NCBI GenBank assembly: GCA_947628175.1
Contig: CANQZA010000003.1
Coordinates: 1-64,000, forward strand
DNA: 64,000 nucleotides
Direction of reading: 5' to 3'
Source: an uncultured Clostridia bacterium
GTDB taxonomy: Bacteria > Bacillota > Clostridia > Oscillospirales > Acutalibacteraceae
This document shows, in pieces, positions 47,742-57,160 of the stretch (position 1 is its first letter; each line of letters opens with the position of its first letter). Below the pieces are notes generated by a model that saw only the letters and a program-made list of their open reading frames with translations, was not told the DNA's origin and did no database searches. A program made the position numbers and the translations under genes.

Positions 47742-48146
47742 ATGATTATGAAAGAAACTCCGGTAAACAAAATAATGGAAAACACTCTTGAAAAAATGCG
47801 CCAAATGGTTGATGTTTCAACGATTATCGGCGAGCCTATGGTTACAGGCAATACTACGCTCATTCCTGTTTCAAAGGTTTCCTATGGTTTTACTTCGGGC
47901 GGTACAGACCTTCCGTCTAAATCAAATGCGGAGCTTTTCGGCGGCGGAGGAGGCGGCGGAATTACCATAACCCCTGTTGCTTTTATTGTCATTCAGGATA
48001 ATAAGTGCCGAATGATGCAGATTAACAATTACACATCATCTGCCGACCGTGCTATTGCAATGATTCCCGATCTTGTTGACAAGCTCACAGAGCTTCTTCA
48101 GGCTAAGGACTCTAAATCGGGAGAAGAGGAAACTTCTGCCGAGTAA
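47742..48146 (+). CDS. ytfJ: sporulation protein YtfJ/GerW
   Basis: TIIGEPMVTGNTTLIPVSKVSYGFTSGG, GGGGGGGITITPVAFIVIQ. Confidence 0.93.
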   Translation: MIMKETPVNKIMENTLEKMRQMVDVSTIIGEPMVTGNTTLIPVSKVSYGFTSGGTDLPSKSNAELFGGGGGGGITITPVAFIVIQDNKCRMMQINNYTSSADRAIAMIPDLVDKLTELLQAKDSKSGEEETSAE

Positions 48147-48184
48147 TATTATAAATGCCGATCACCTGCATATATTTTATGTAG

Positions 48185-49258
48185 GTGATTATTTTGTTAA
48201 AAAAATTTGCTTTTATTCTTGCATTTCTCTTCCTTTTGCCGTTTAATGTATACGGTGCGGATAACAGCGCTCAAAGTGCAATTGTTATAGATTCGGATAC
48301 AAAGACCATATTGTATGAAAAGAATGCGTATGAGCAAAGGGCAATCGCCTCTACAACAAAGATTATGACGGCGCTTTTGGCAATAGAAAGCAATCGGCTG
48401 GATGAAATCGTTGCTGTCAATGAAGAAATGGTGAATGTTGAGGGATCATCACTCGGACTTCGAGCAGGAGATAAATTGTCTCTTCAGGATCTGGTTGTCG
48501 GTATGATGCTCACATCGGGTAACGATTCGGCAAATGTTGCAGCGTATTTCCTTTCAGGCGGTATTGAAAATTTTGCCCTTTTAATGAATAAACGCGCTGA
48601 AGAAATCGGAATGAAAAATACATATTTTGTGACGCCTTCCGGTCTTGACGAGGGGAATCATCATTCAACGGCATATGATATGGCGCTTCTTGGGGCCGAA
48701 GCGGTAAAAAACGATATTTTTTGTGAGATTATGTCCATGCAAAGAGCGGATATCAATATCAGCTCCAAAACAGTCACTGTCTATAATCATAATAAACTGC
48801 TCGCAATGGATAAAAATATATTCGGCATTAAAACAGGATTTACCAAAAAAGCGGGCAGATGTCTCGTCTCGGCAAGAAATTATGAGGGAAACAGGCTTAT
48901 ATGCGTAACCCTTGGTGCGCCTGATGACTGGAACGACCATTTGTCTCTATATAAGGAATGTATAAAAAAATATACTAAAAAAAGCGTGAGAAATGAATGT
49001 TTTATTCCAGTTGTCGGAGCGCAGAAAAATGAAATCAGGTGTTCATATAAAGGTGAGTTTTATCTTCTCGGCGAGCCTGTGACGGAGGAATATTATTTTC
49101 CCTTTTTGTATGCACCGATTAAAAAGGGAGAACAGGTTGGAATAGCATTTGTCTATTACGGTAAAAAATTAGCGGAAAGACTGCCGATAACGGCAGATGA
49201 GGATTTAAAATATTATGTCATCGAGCAACGAAGTACGGCTTCAGAAATTTATGGCTGA
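48185..49258 (+). CDS. D-alanyl-D-alanine carboxypeptidase (DacF-like)
   Basis: AIASTTKIMTALLAIE (SxxK), SGNDSAN, GIKTGFTKKAGRCLVSA. Confidence 0.93.
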   Translation: MIILLKKFAFILAFLFLLPFNVYGADNSAQSAIVIDSDTKTILYEKNAYEQRAIASTTKIMTALLAIESNRLDEIVAVNEEMVNVEGSSLGLRAGDKLSLQDLVVGMMLTSGNDSANVAAYFLSGGIENFALLMNKRAEEIGMKNTYFVTPSGLDEGNHHSTAYDMALLGAEAVKNDIFCEIMSMQRADINISSKTVTVYNHNKLLAMDKNIFGIKTGFTKKAGRCLVSARNYEGNRLICVTLGAPDDWNDHLSLYKECIKKYTKKSVRNECFIPVVGAQKNEIRCSYKGEFYLLGEPVTEEYYFPFLYAPIKKGEQVGIAFVYYGKKLAERLPITADEDLKYYVIEQRSTASEIYG

Positions 49259-49964
49259 ATGCGGCGTGGCTTCGCGCCGCAAAAGCGAAGAACTGATTGA
49301 ACTGGGAAAGGTGAAGATTAACGGCCATATTGCGCGTATAGGAGATAAAGTAAACCCCAAAAAGGATATAGTAACCGTGCGCGGCAAAAAAATTCTCAAG
49401 GAGGAAAAACTTTATTATATTATGCTCAATAAGCCCAGGGGATATGTCACTACCGTGTCGGACGAGCTCGGCAGAAAAACTGTGCTTGATCTTGTGGATG
49501 TTGACGCGAGAATTTATCCTGTCGGAAGACTTGACAGGGATTCAGAAGGATTGCTCTTTCTGACAAATGACGGTTCTTTCGCTAACGCAATGACCCACCC
49601 GAGGCATAATTTTGCCAAGGTTTACCGTGTTACGGTAAGACCGGGTGTTAATGAAGAAATCCTTCAGCAACTTCGCAACGGAATTGAAATAGACGGCAGA
49701 AAGACTGCTCCCTGTGAGGTTACAGTCATCAGGGAAGAAAATAACAGAACCGTTCTTGAGTTTATTCTGCGTGAAGGCAGAAACAGACAGATAAGAAAGA
49801 TGTGTGAAGCAGTGAATCTTGAGGTTGCGCGTCTTAAAAGAATTTCAATCGGACCGATTAAGCTCGGTATGCTTCCGGCAGGAAAAACGAGGGATCTTAC
49901 ATCAAATGAAATCAAAAAGCTGCTTCGCTCGGCATATCCCGCAGAAAAAGAAGAATCGGTTTAA
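49215..49964 (+). CDS. 23S rRNA pseudouridine synthase, RluB/RsuA family
   Basis: S4 domain RLQKFMAECGVASRRKSEELI, YPVGRLDRDSEGLLFLTNDG. Confidence 0.94.
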   Translation: MSSSNEVRLQKFMAECGVASRRKSEELIELGKVKINGHIARIGDKVNPKKDIVTVRGKKILKEEKLYYIMLNKPRGYVTTVSDELGRKTVLDLVDVDARIYPVGRLDRDSEGLLFLTNDGSFANAMTHPRHNFAKVYRVTVRPGVNEEILQQLRNGIEIDGRKTAPCEVTVIREENNRTVLEFILREGRNRQIRKMCEAVNLEVARLKRISIGPIKLGMLPAGKTRDLTSNEIKKLLRSAYPAEKEESV

Positions 49965-50103
49965 TCTTCATTAAGATATTTTAAAAATATATCAAAGAAA
50001 AATATTGATATTGCCTGATTAAAGTGTTAATATTTAATATAAGTGAAAATGGAATATTCTGTTATTCCGTTTTGCGCCTTTATACTTAAGGAGGACATTT
50101 AAA

Positions 50104-51420
50104 GTGAGTGATACGAATAACTCTAAGGCATTGCAGCGCCTTGAAGCAATTTTTGACGACGGCTCTTTTGCGCAGATAGATGCCTTTGCCAAGTCGGCGG
50201 GGGGCGATGTTGAGGTTGCTGCCGGTTACGGAACCGTTAACGGCTGTGCGGTATACGCCTTTTCTCAGGATATCACTGTTGACGGCGGTGCCGTCAGTAT
50301 CGCACAATGTGCGAAGATTAAGAAAATGTATGATCTGGCAGTAAAAACCGGCTGTCCGATTGTGGGAATTTATGATTCAAACGGAATGAAGCTGACTGAA
50401 GGATTTGAGGGTCTCAGTGCTTACGGAGAAATCGTTAAGGCATCCGCTTCAATGAGCGGTGTATGTCCTCAGATTTCTGTTATTGCAGGCGCTTGCCTCG
50501 GTACATCGGCACTGATTGCAAATATGGCTGATGTTGTTATTGCGGTAAAGGATGCAGATTTTTATGTATCTGCCCCGAGTGATGTGACTGTTGAACAGTC
50601 CTATGAAGAGGGAACGGTTGACATTATCTGTGATGATTTTGACAGTGCCGCTGCTCAAGTCAAGAATCTTATAACTCTTCTTCCTTCAAATAACCTTACC
50701 CCATCATCTGTGCTTGATTTTACATCACCACAGAACTTCGCGGACGATGGCGCTGATGCTATGAGCATCATTGAAGCGATAGCAGATGTATCAAGCATTA
50801 CAGAGCTCAAGGGCGGTTACGCTTCATCAAACTGCAGGACGGTTTTAGCTTCCGTGATGGGCACAACAGTAGGTTTTATTGCTTTTGAAGGAAATGCACT
50901 TTGTCCCGGCTGTTCGTACAAGGCAGAGGCAATGATTAAATTCTGTGACGCTTATTCCATACCTGTTGTGACATTGGTTAACGCGAACGGGGTTATAAAA
51001 GAAAAGGAAAACCAGACGCTCACAGCGTTGACGAAGTTGACATCTGCTTATTCTTCTGCAACCTGTCCTAAAATTTCGGTTATTACAGGTAAAGCTGTCG
51101 GCATTGCTTATATTATTCTCGCCGGCAAAGCTTCAAATGCAGATCTGACATTTGCATGGGACAGCAGTATGGCCTCTCCTCTTGATACTGATGCGGCAGT
51201 TGCTTTCCTCTTTAATGACAGACTCGCAGACGGTGAGGACAGAAAAAGCCTCGAAAAAGAATATGTTGATACAATCGCATCTCCGTTTACCGCGGCTGCA
51301 TGCGGTGCTGTTGATGATATATTTACTCCTGCCGATACCCGTGCGAAAATTATAAGTGCACTGGATATTCTTGCAGGAAAGAGGGAGAACACACTTCCCA
51401 GAAAACATTCGGTTAAATAA
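50104..51420 (+). CDS. divergent acyl-CoA carboxyltransferase (MmdA/12S-like; GTG start)
   Basis: LQRLEAIFDDGSFAQID, GYGTVNGCAVYAFSQDITVDGGAVS, ISVIAGACLGTSALIANMADVVIAV; upstream of a BCCP and a 5S-like gene. Confidence 0.82.
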   Translation: MSDTNNSKALQRLEAIFDDGSFAQIDAFAKSAGGDVEVAAGYGTVNGCAVYAFSQDITVDGGAVSIAQCAKIKKMYDLAVKTGCPIVGIYDSNGMKLTEGFEGLSAYGEIVKASASMSGVCPQISVIAGACLGTSALIANMADVVIAVKDADFYVSAPSDVTVEQSYEEGTVDIICDDFDSAAAQVKNLITLLPSNNLTPSSVLDFTSPQNFADDGADAMSIIEAIADVSSITELKGGYASSNCRTVLASVMGTTVGFIAFEGNALCPGCSYKAEAMIKFCDAYSIPVVTLVNANGVIKEKENQTLTALTKLTSAYSSATCPKISVITGKAVGIAYIILAGKASNADLTFAWDSSMASPLDTDAAVAFLFNDRLADGEDRKSLEKEYVDTIASPFTAAACGAVDDIFTPADTRAKIISALDILAGKRENTLPRKHSVK

Positions 51421-51463
51421 TTCAGGATTGGTTCCGTTTTAAGAGAACGAATTACAATTATAT

Positions 51464-51503
51464 TGCCGTTTAAATGTGTACAAGTGTACTGTTTAATACG
51501 GCA
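51464..51503 (+). promoter_or_regulatory. stem-loop at 5' side of biotin-carrier leader
   Basis: TGCCGT-TTAAA-tgt-GTAC-aagt-GTAC-tg-TTTAA-t-ACGGCA. Confidence 0.6.
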
Positions 51504-51512
51504 CTGAGTTGC

Positions 51513-51580
51513 ATCACACCCTGTAGGGCTACAGCAGGGAAACCGTGATTTTAATTATAATTTGTAGCCAGAAAGGCTAT
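51513..51580 (+). promoter_or_regulatory. structured leader element, copy B (candidate RNA switch)
   Basis: ATCACACCCTGTAGGGCTACAGCAGGGAAACCGTGATTTTAATTATAATTTGTAGCCAGAAAGGCTAT; SD inside the terminal hairpin; core matches copy A. Confidence 0.68.
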
Positions 51581-51584
51581 GTGA

Positions 51585-51995
51585 ATGAATATGAAAAACT
51601 ATACTATTACTGTAAACGGCACACCATACAATGTAACTGTTGAAGAGGGTGTTTCTACTGCGGCAGCACCTGCTCCTGCGGCTGTACCTGCTCCGGCTCC
51701 CACTCCGACTCCATCTCCTGCCGCTGCACCTGCCGCCGCTCCTGCACCCGCATCCGCACCTGCCGCTGCAGGCTCTGCCGGTTCAGTGACTGTTGAGTCA
51801 CCTATGCCGGGTAATATACTTGATATCAAGGTAAAGGTAGGCGATTCCGTTTCTAACGGACAGGTTTTATGTATACTTGAAGCTATGAAAATGGAAAATG
51901 ATATTGTATCTCCTCAGGATGGAACGGTTGCTTCCGTAAATGTGAATAAGGGTGATAGTGTTGATGTCGGCCAGGTGCTGATTACATTAAACTAA
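51585..51995 (+). CDS. biotin carboxyl carrier protein (1.3S/OadA-C type)
   Basis: Ala/Pro linker; ESPMPGNILDIKVKVGDSVSNGQVLCILEAMKMENDI biotinylation motif EAMKM. Confidence 0.95.
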   Translation: MNMKNYTITVNGTPYNVTVEEGVSTAAAPAPAAVPAPAPTPTPSPAAAPAAAPAPASAPAAAGSAGSVTVESPMPGNILDIKVKVGDSVSNGQVLCILEAMKMENDIVSPQDGTVASVNVNKGDSVDVGQVLITLN

Positions 51996-52007
51996 GAGGT
52001 GGCATAA

Positions 52008-53405
52008 ATGGCTAAAATTGGTATTACGGAAACTGTACTGCGTGACGCACACCAGTCGCTTATTGCAACCCGTATGACAACGCAGGAATTTTCCGATATT
52101 CTGGAGAAGATGGATAAAATAGGATTCCATTCACTTGAATGTTGGGGCGGTGCCACTTTTGACGCATGTCTCAGATTTCTTGGTGAAGATCCTTGGGACA
52201 GACTCCGCCTTATTCGTAAAAAATGTCCAAATACAAAGTTGCAGATGTTGTTCCGCGGACAGAATATGCTCGGCTACCGTCATTATTCTGATGAAGTAGT
52301 TGATTATTTTGTAAAAAAAAGCATTGATAATGGTATTGATATTTTAAGAATTTTTGATGCGCTCAACGATGTTCGCAATTTGCAGACTGCTATTAACGCA
52401 GCTAAAAAATACGGCGGTCATGTGCAGGCTGCGATTTCATATACTACAGGTCCCGTGTTTGATATTGATTATTATTGCAGTTACGCAAAGCAGCTTGAAA
52501 ATGCAGGTGCAGATTCCATCTGTATTAAAGATATGGCAGGTCTGCTCACACCATACGGCACATATGATTTGGTAAAGGCGCTTAAAAAGTCTGTTCATGT
52601 TCCGATTCAGCTCCATTCTCATTACACATCAGGTCTTGCCTCAATGGTTCATCTCAAGGGCGTTGAAGCCGGTGTGGATGTCATTGACACAGCAATGAGC
52701 CCTCTTGCAATGGGTACTTCTCATCCTGCAACCGAATCAATGGTCGCTGCGTTTCAGGGAACACCTTATGATACCGGGCTTGATATCAAGGCGCTTACCG
52801 AAATACGCGAATTCTTTGTTCCTCTTCGTGAAAAGTATCTTGAATCAGGTCTGCTTGATCCTAAAATGCTCGGGGTTGACGCCAACACGCTTTTGTATCA
52901 AGTTCCCGGCGGAATGCTGTCCAATCTTGTTTCCCAACTCAAACAGGCAGGCAAAGCGGATAAGCTTGAGGATGTGCTCAATGAGGTGCCGAGAGTCCGT
53001 GAGGATTCAGGTTATCCTCCTCTTGTTACCCCTACCTCACAGATTGTAGGAACGCAGGCCGTGTTCAATGTCATAATGGGTGAGAGATACAAGATGGTTA
53101 CAAAGGAATTTAAGGATTTGGTAGCAGGAAAGTACGGCAAAACACCTTGTGACATTGATCCCCAATTCAGAAAAAAAATTGTAGGTGATGATGATATCAT
53201 TGACTGCCGTCCTGCCGATCTTATTACCGATACAGTTGATTCTTTTAAGAATGAAATAAAAGAGTTTTGTGAGCAGGAGGAGGATATTCTCTCTTACGCT
53301 CAGTTCGGTCAGGTTGCCGTTAAATTTTTTGAAAAAAGAAGAGATGAAAAATACGGCCTTGACGGAAAACATGACGATATGGAAAATAAGGTTCATCCCG
53401 TATAA
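52008..53405 (+). CDS. oxaloacetate decarboxylase alpha / transcarboxylase 5S-type carboxyltransferase
   Basis: ITETVLRDAHQSLIATRMTT, SLECWGGATFDACLRFLGEDPW, QLHSHYTSGLASM, MSPLAMGTSHPATE. Confidence 0.95.
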   Translation: MAKIGITETVLRDAHQSLIATRMTTQEFSDILEKMDKIGFHSLECWGGATFDACLRFLGEDPWDRLRLIRKKCPNTKLQMLFRGQNMLGYRHYSDEVVDYFVKKSIDNGIDILRIFDALNDVRNLQTAINAAKKYGGHVQAAISYTTGPVFDIDYYCSYAKQLENAGADSICIKDMAGLLTPYGTYDLVKALKKSVHVPIQLHSHYTSGLASMVHLKGVEAGVDVIDTAMSPLAMGTSHPATESMVAAFQGTPYDTGLDIKALTEIREFFVPLREKYLESGLLDPKMLGVDANTLLYQVPGGMLSNLVSQLKQAGKADKLEDVLNEVPRVREDSGYPPLVTPTSQIVGTQAVFNVIMGERYKMVTKEFKDLVAGKYGKTPCDIDPQFRKKIVGDDDIIDCRPADLITDTVDSFKNEIKEFCEQEEDILSYAQFGQVAVKFFEKRRDEKYGLDGKHDDMENKVHPV

Positions 53406-53410
53406 AAATT

Positions 53411-53435
53411 GCCTGCCGTTAAGAAAATGGCAGGC
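53411..53435 (+). terminator. rho-independent terminator
   Basis: GCCTGCC...GGCAGGC followed by TTTTAT. Confidence 0.75.
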
Positions 53436-53524
53436 TTTTATGTTATATGTTGTAAAATATATAAATTAATTGTATAATGATATCATCATATTGAATATTT
53501 CATGTTGATTTTGGAGCGTGTTTT

Positions 53525-55048
53525 ATGAAAAAGCTATATCGTATATTGATATTTATTCTTTCGGCAGTTATTGTATCTGCTTCATTCAGTACCTTTGCTT
53601 ATGCAGACAATTATTACTATGATTATGACTATGAGGATTATTACCAGTCTGTTGCAGATTCCATATCTGCGCCAAAACTTTCGGCTAAAGTTTCGGCTGA
53701 AAGCATTACATATTCATGGAACAGTGTTGGTGCAGACTGCTATTCACTTTTTATTAAAAAATCAGGCGGTAGTTATCAAAGATATGATGTTTACGGTGCG
53801 ACATCATATACGATGGACTTTCTTTCATCATCAAGCACATATTACGCTTATGTTTGCGCGAATCAGTACGGCTGTGTTTCAAAAAACAAATCCAAAACAG
53901 TCAAATCATTCACAAAGCCGAAAAAGGTTTCGGGCTTTAAATATTCCGCCTCCAAGAACAGTTTTACATTAAAATGGAATAAGGCCTTGGATGCCACGGG
54001 TTATGTAATTTACAAATATGACGCCAAGACCAAAAAGTATAAAAAATATAAAACTATAAATAAGAAAAGTAAAATATCTGTAAAAATCAGCGCTAAAAGT
54101 TCAAAGGTATATGCTTTTAAAATCAGAGCGTATAAAAAGCATGAAAATAAAACTTACTACAGCTCTTATTCCTCAGCTGTTGCAGCGGGTGCTGCGCTCA
54201 AAGCACCTTCGATTTCTTCCGTCAAATCCGGCAAGGACGCATGCCTTACCGTAAAATGGAAGGTTTTGCAAAAAAATGTTTCAGGCTATCAGATAAAATA
54301 TTCTTCATATGATACATTTGATTTTTATAATATCGCAACTGTAAAAAAGGGAAAAACCTCTTCCAAAACGCTTAAACTCAGAGAGGGTATACCATATATG
54401 GTCAAAGTGAGATCATATTGTGAAATAAACGGCAAAAAAATTTATTCCTCCTGGAGCAAGACAAAAAAATGCACAACAAAATCAAGCTATTCAAACGATA
54501 TAAAGGGAATGCTCAATAAAGTAAAATTAACACCCAAAAAGACGGGAATAGAAAAGCTTGATAAAATTTCTGCAAGAATTATCAAAGACATAAAAAAGAA
54601 GATTAAAAAGACGGGTAAAAAAGTGACTACCTATGAAATTATAAGAGGTTGTTATTCTTATATTGCTCAGGAAAAGTTTTCAACCTACGGTATAAAGAAC
54701 GGCAGAGACAACGGAACCGAATATTATCAGTACAGTGCCCTTTATCTGCTTGAAACAAAACAGGGAAGCTGTGTTGATTATAATTCTCTTTTTAAGGTGC
54801 TTTGTGAAAGAGTCGGAGTAAGATGTGAGTTGGGATCCGGCACAGTTGATGCTTCAGGCGGCGGAAGAACGGGTCATACATGGGCTGTCATCAAGCTTAA
54901 GGGTAATTATTACATATTTGACCCAAGGCTTCAGATTTATACAAATAACAAAAAAGGTTTTACATATTTCGGTCTTCCGCATACCAATTCAAATCATTAT
55001 TCAAAAATGTACAGATATTATGATGCCGGCGCATATCTGAACTGGTGA
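53525..55048 (+). CDS. secreted Fn3-like repeat protein with C-terminal transglutaminase-like domain
   Basis: Signal peptide; repeated VKWK...YQIKYSS Fn3-like segments; GSCVDYNSLF / GHTWAVIKL / IFDPRL Cys-His-Asp triad. Confidence 0.85.
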   Translation: MKKLYRILIFILSAVIVSASFSTFAYADNYYYDYDYEDYYQSVADSISAPKLSAKVSAESITYSWNSVGADCYSLFIKKSGGSYQRYDVYGATSYTMDFLSSSSTYYAYVCANQYGCVSKNKSKTVKSFTKPKKVSGFKYSASKNSFTLKWNKALDATGYVIYKYDAKTKKYKKYKTINKKSKISVKISAKSSKVYAFKIRAYKKHENKTYYSSYSSAVAAGAALKAPSISSVKSGKDACLTVKWKVLQKNVSGYQIKYSSYDTFDFYNIATVKKGKTSSKTLKLREGIPYMVKVRSYCEINGKKIYSSWSKTKKCTTKSSYSNDIKGMLNKVKLTPKKTGIEKLDKISARIIKDIKKKIKKTGKKVTTYEIIRGCYSYIAQEKFSTYGIKNGRDNGTEYYQYSALYLLETKQGSCVDYNSLFKVLCERVGVRCELGSGTVDASGGGRTGHTWAVIKLKGNYYIFDPRLQIYTNNKKGFTYFGLPHTNSNHYSKMYRYYDAGAYLNW

Positions 55049-55074
55049 AAACATATTTTTAATAGATTAATTTT

Positions 55075-55929
55075 ATGAGGGGTTTTATGGTTTTAAAGTT
55101 TATTGAAATTCTGAAGGTTATTTTTCTCGGAATAGTTGAGGGTATAACGGAATGGCTGCCTATAAGCAGTACAGGTCATATGCTGCTTGTTGATGAATTT
55201 ATCACTCTGAATATGAGTGAAGAATTCAAGGAAATGTTTTTTGTTGTGATACAGCTCGGCGCAATCCTTGCCGTAATTGTGATGTTCTGGAATAAAATGT
55301 TTCCGTTTCAATTTAAGGATAAAAGTCTTCCTTTCATAAGGAAAGACATTTTTTCAATGTGGTTCAAGGTCATTGTTGCGTGCATACCGTCCGCAGTATT
55401 GGGTCTGCTTTTTGACGATATTCTTGAAAAGTATTTCGGTCATGCGGTTTCCATCGCCGTTATGCTCATTGTTTACGGTATTGCCTTTATCGCTGTTGAA
55501 AAGTGGAATAAAAAGAGAACGCCCGAATATAAGACGCTCGACGATATTACATATAAAACCGCTTTTGTTATAGGCATGTTTCAGGTGCTTTCAATGATTC
55601 CCGGCACCTCAAGATCCGGCGCAACAATTATCGGAGCGCTATTAATCGGAGTGTCAAGAACTGCCGCGGCTGAGTTTACATTCTTTCTTGCCGTTCCGAC
55701 TATGTTCGGCGCAAGTGCTCTCAAGCTTGTAAAATACGGTTTTGACTTTACTTCACAGGAGCTTATCGTACTTTTAATCGGTATGGCTGTTGCCTTTGCC
55801 GTTTCTTTGATCGCAATAAAGTTTCTTATGAATTTCATCAAAAAGCATGATTTTACTGTTTTTGGCTGGTACAGAATTGTACTCGGCATTATAGTGATTG
55901 CTTATTTTACAATGATTGCACCAAAATAA
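55075..55929 (+). CDS. uppP: undecaprenyl-diphosphate phosphatase
   Basis: GIVEGITEWLPISSTGHMLLVDEF and IPGTSRSGATIIGALLIGVSRTAAAEFTFFLAVP. Confidence 0.96.
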   Translation: MRGFMVLKFIEILKVIFLGIVEGITEWLPISSTGHMLLVDEFITLNMSEEFKEMFFVVIQLGAILAVIVMFWNKMFPFQFKDKSLPFIRKDIFSMWFKVIVACIPSAVLGLLFDDILEKYFGHAVSIAVMLIVYGIAFIAVEKWNKKRTPEYKTLDDITYKTAFVIGMFQVLSMIPGTSRSGATIIGALLIGVSRTAAAEFTFFLAVPTMFGASALKLVKYGFDFTSQELIVLLIGMAVAFAVSLIAIKFLMNFIKKHDFTVFGWYRIVLGIIVIAYFTMIAPK

Positions 55930-56034
55930 TTATGAAATTGTTAATTATTTGGCATAGTTTTACATTTTTCTGTTGACGAAATGTTATCGCGGTGATATAC
56001 TTAAGTTTGTAAGTTATATTACGGAGGTTGCACT

Positions 56035-57054
56035 ATGAATGTACTCATTTTCGGCGGTACAGGACTTTTAGGTTCCGCTGCTGCCCAAATTTTTATTGAC
56101 AGAGGTCATAAAGTTAAGACCATTGCTCTTCCTCCTCTTCCGGAGGGTGCTCCTATTCCTGAGGAGATGGAAATTGAGTTTGGTAATTTCCTCGAGCTTA
56201 CCGACGAACAGCTTGAAAAAGCAATGACAGGCGTTGACGCTTTTGTTTACGCAGCCGGCGTTGACGAGAGGGTTGAATTTCCTGCTCCTGTTTACGAAGC
56301 TTATAAAAAGTACAATATTGATCCTGTTGACCGTTGCCTTGCAATGGCGAAAAAATGTGGTGTTAAACGCTGTGTTGTACTTGGCTCATATTTTGCTTGG
56401 CTTGCCAAAGAAAGACCGGATATGGATCTTTGTTCAAAGCATCCTTACATTCGTTCCAGAATTGATCAGGAAGAGGTTGCTTTTAAGTATGCAGATGATG
56501 ATATGGGCGTTGCAGTGCTTGAACTTCCGTATATATTCGGTACTCAGCCGGGACGCCGTCCTGTATGGGTAATTCTTATTGAACAGCTTCAGAGATTTGA
56601 AAAAATGCCGTTTACAATGTATCCTGCCGGAGGTACCGCAATGCTTACAGTCCGTCAGGTAGGTGAGGCTATAGTAGGTGCTGCCGAGCAGGTTAAAGGT
56701 GCAAGAGCGTATGGAATCTCCTGCTACAATATGACTTGGAGAGAATTCCTTAAAATCGTTTATCGCGCTATGGACGGTATTCCTGACAGAAAGATTATTG
56801 ATGTTCCAAAGTGGACTTTCCAGGCTTTCGGTCTTTTGATGAGAAAGGATTATGCAAAGCGCAATGTAGAAAGCGGTATTGATCCTGTCGGACTTGCCGA
56901 TATCATGGGTATGAATCTCTTTATTTCTACTGATGATACAAAAGAACTTGGCTGTACACCGGACGATATTGAGGCTGCAATTTTTGACTCAATCAAGCTT
57001 TCAAAGGATTCTTTTGAAGGTAAGGCAAAGCTCCTTGAGATGAAGGGAGAATAA
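56035..57054 (+). CDS. NAD-dependent epimerase/dehydratase family protein
   Basis: VLIFGGTGLLGSAAAQIFIDRGH Rossmann motif. Confidence 0.9.
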   Translation: MNVLIFGGTGLLGSAAAQIFIDRGHKVKTIALPPLPEGAPIPEEMEIEFGNFLELTDEQLEKAMTGVDAFVYAAGVDERVEFPAPVYEAYKKYNIDPVDRCLAMAKKCGVKRCVVLGSYFAWLAKERPDMDLCSKHPYIRSRIDQEEVAFKYADDDMGVAVLELPYIFGTQPGRRPVWVILIEQLQRFEKMPFTMYPAGGTAMLTVRQVGEAIVGAAEQVKGARAYGISCYNMTWREFLKIVYRAMDGIPDRKIIDVPKWTFQAFGLLMRKDYAKRNVESGIDPVGLADIMGMNLFISTDDTKELGCTPDDIEAAIFDSIKLSKDSFEGKAKLLEMKGE

Positions 57055-57071
57055 TATTTTTGAATAATGAG

Positions 57072-57106
57072 CACCGCTTGATTTTTCAGGCGGTGTTTTT
57101 TTTAGG
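57072..57106 (+). terminator. rho-independent terminator
   Basis: CACCGCtTGA...TCAgGCGGTG followed by a T run. Confidence 0.75.
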
Positions 57107-57137
57107 ATCATTTTATATCTTTATTAAAATAAAAACC

Positions 57138-57160
57138 GCTCTTGACATATCGTCAAAAGC
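57138..57160 (-). terminator. terminator of a minus-strand RNA
   Basis: Minus: GCTTTTGAC-gatat-GTCAAGAGC then GGTTTTTATTTT. Confidence 0.7.

Noticed and set aside
51599-51829. Minus-strand ORF rich in Ala/Gly opposite the biotin carrier linker
   Set aside because: Antisense shadow of the Ala/Pro-rich linker; no SD or homology.
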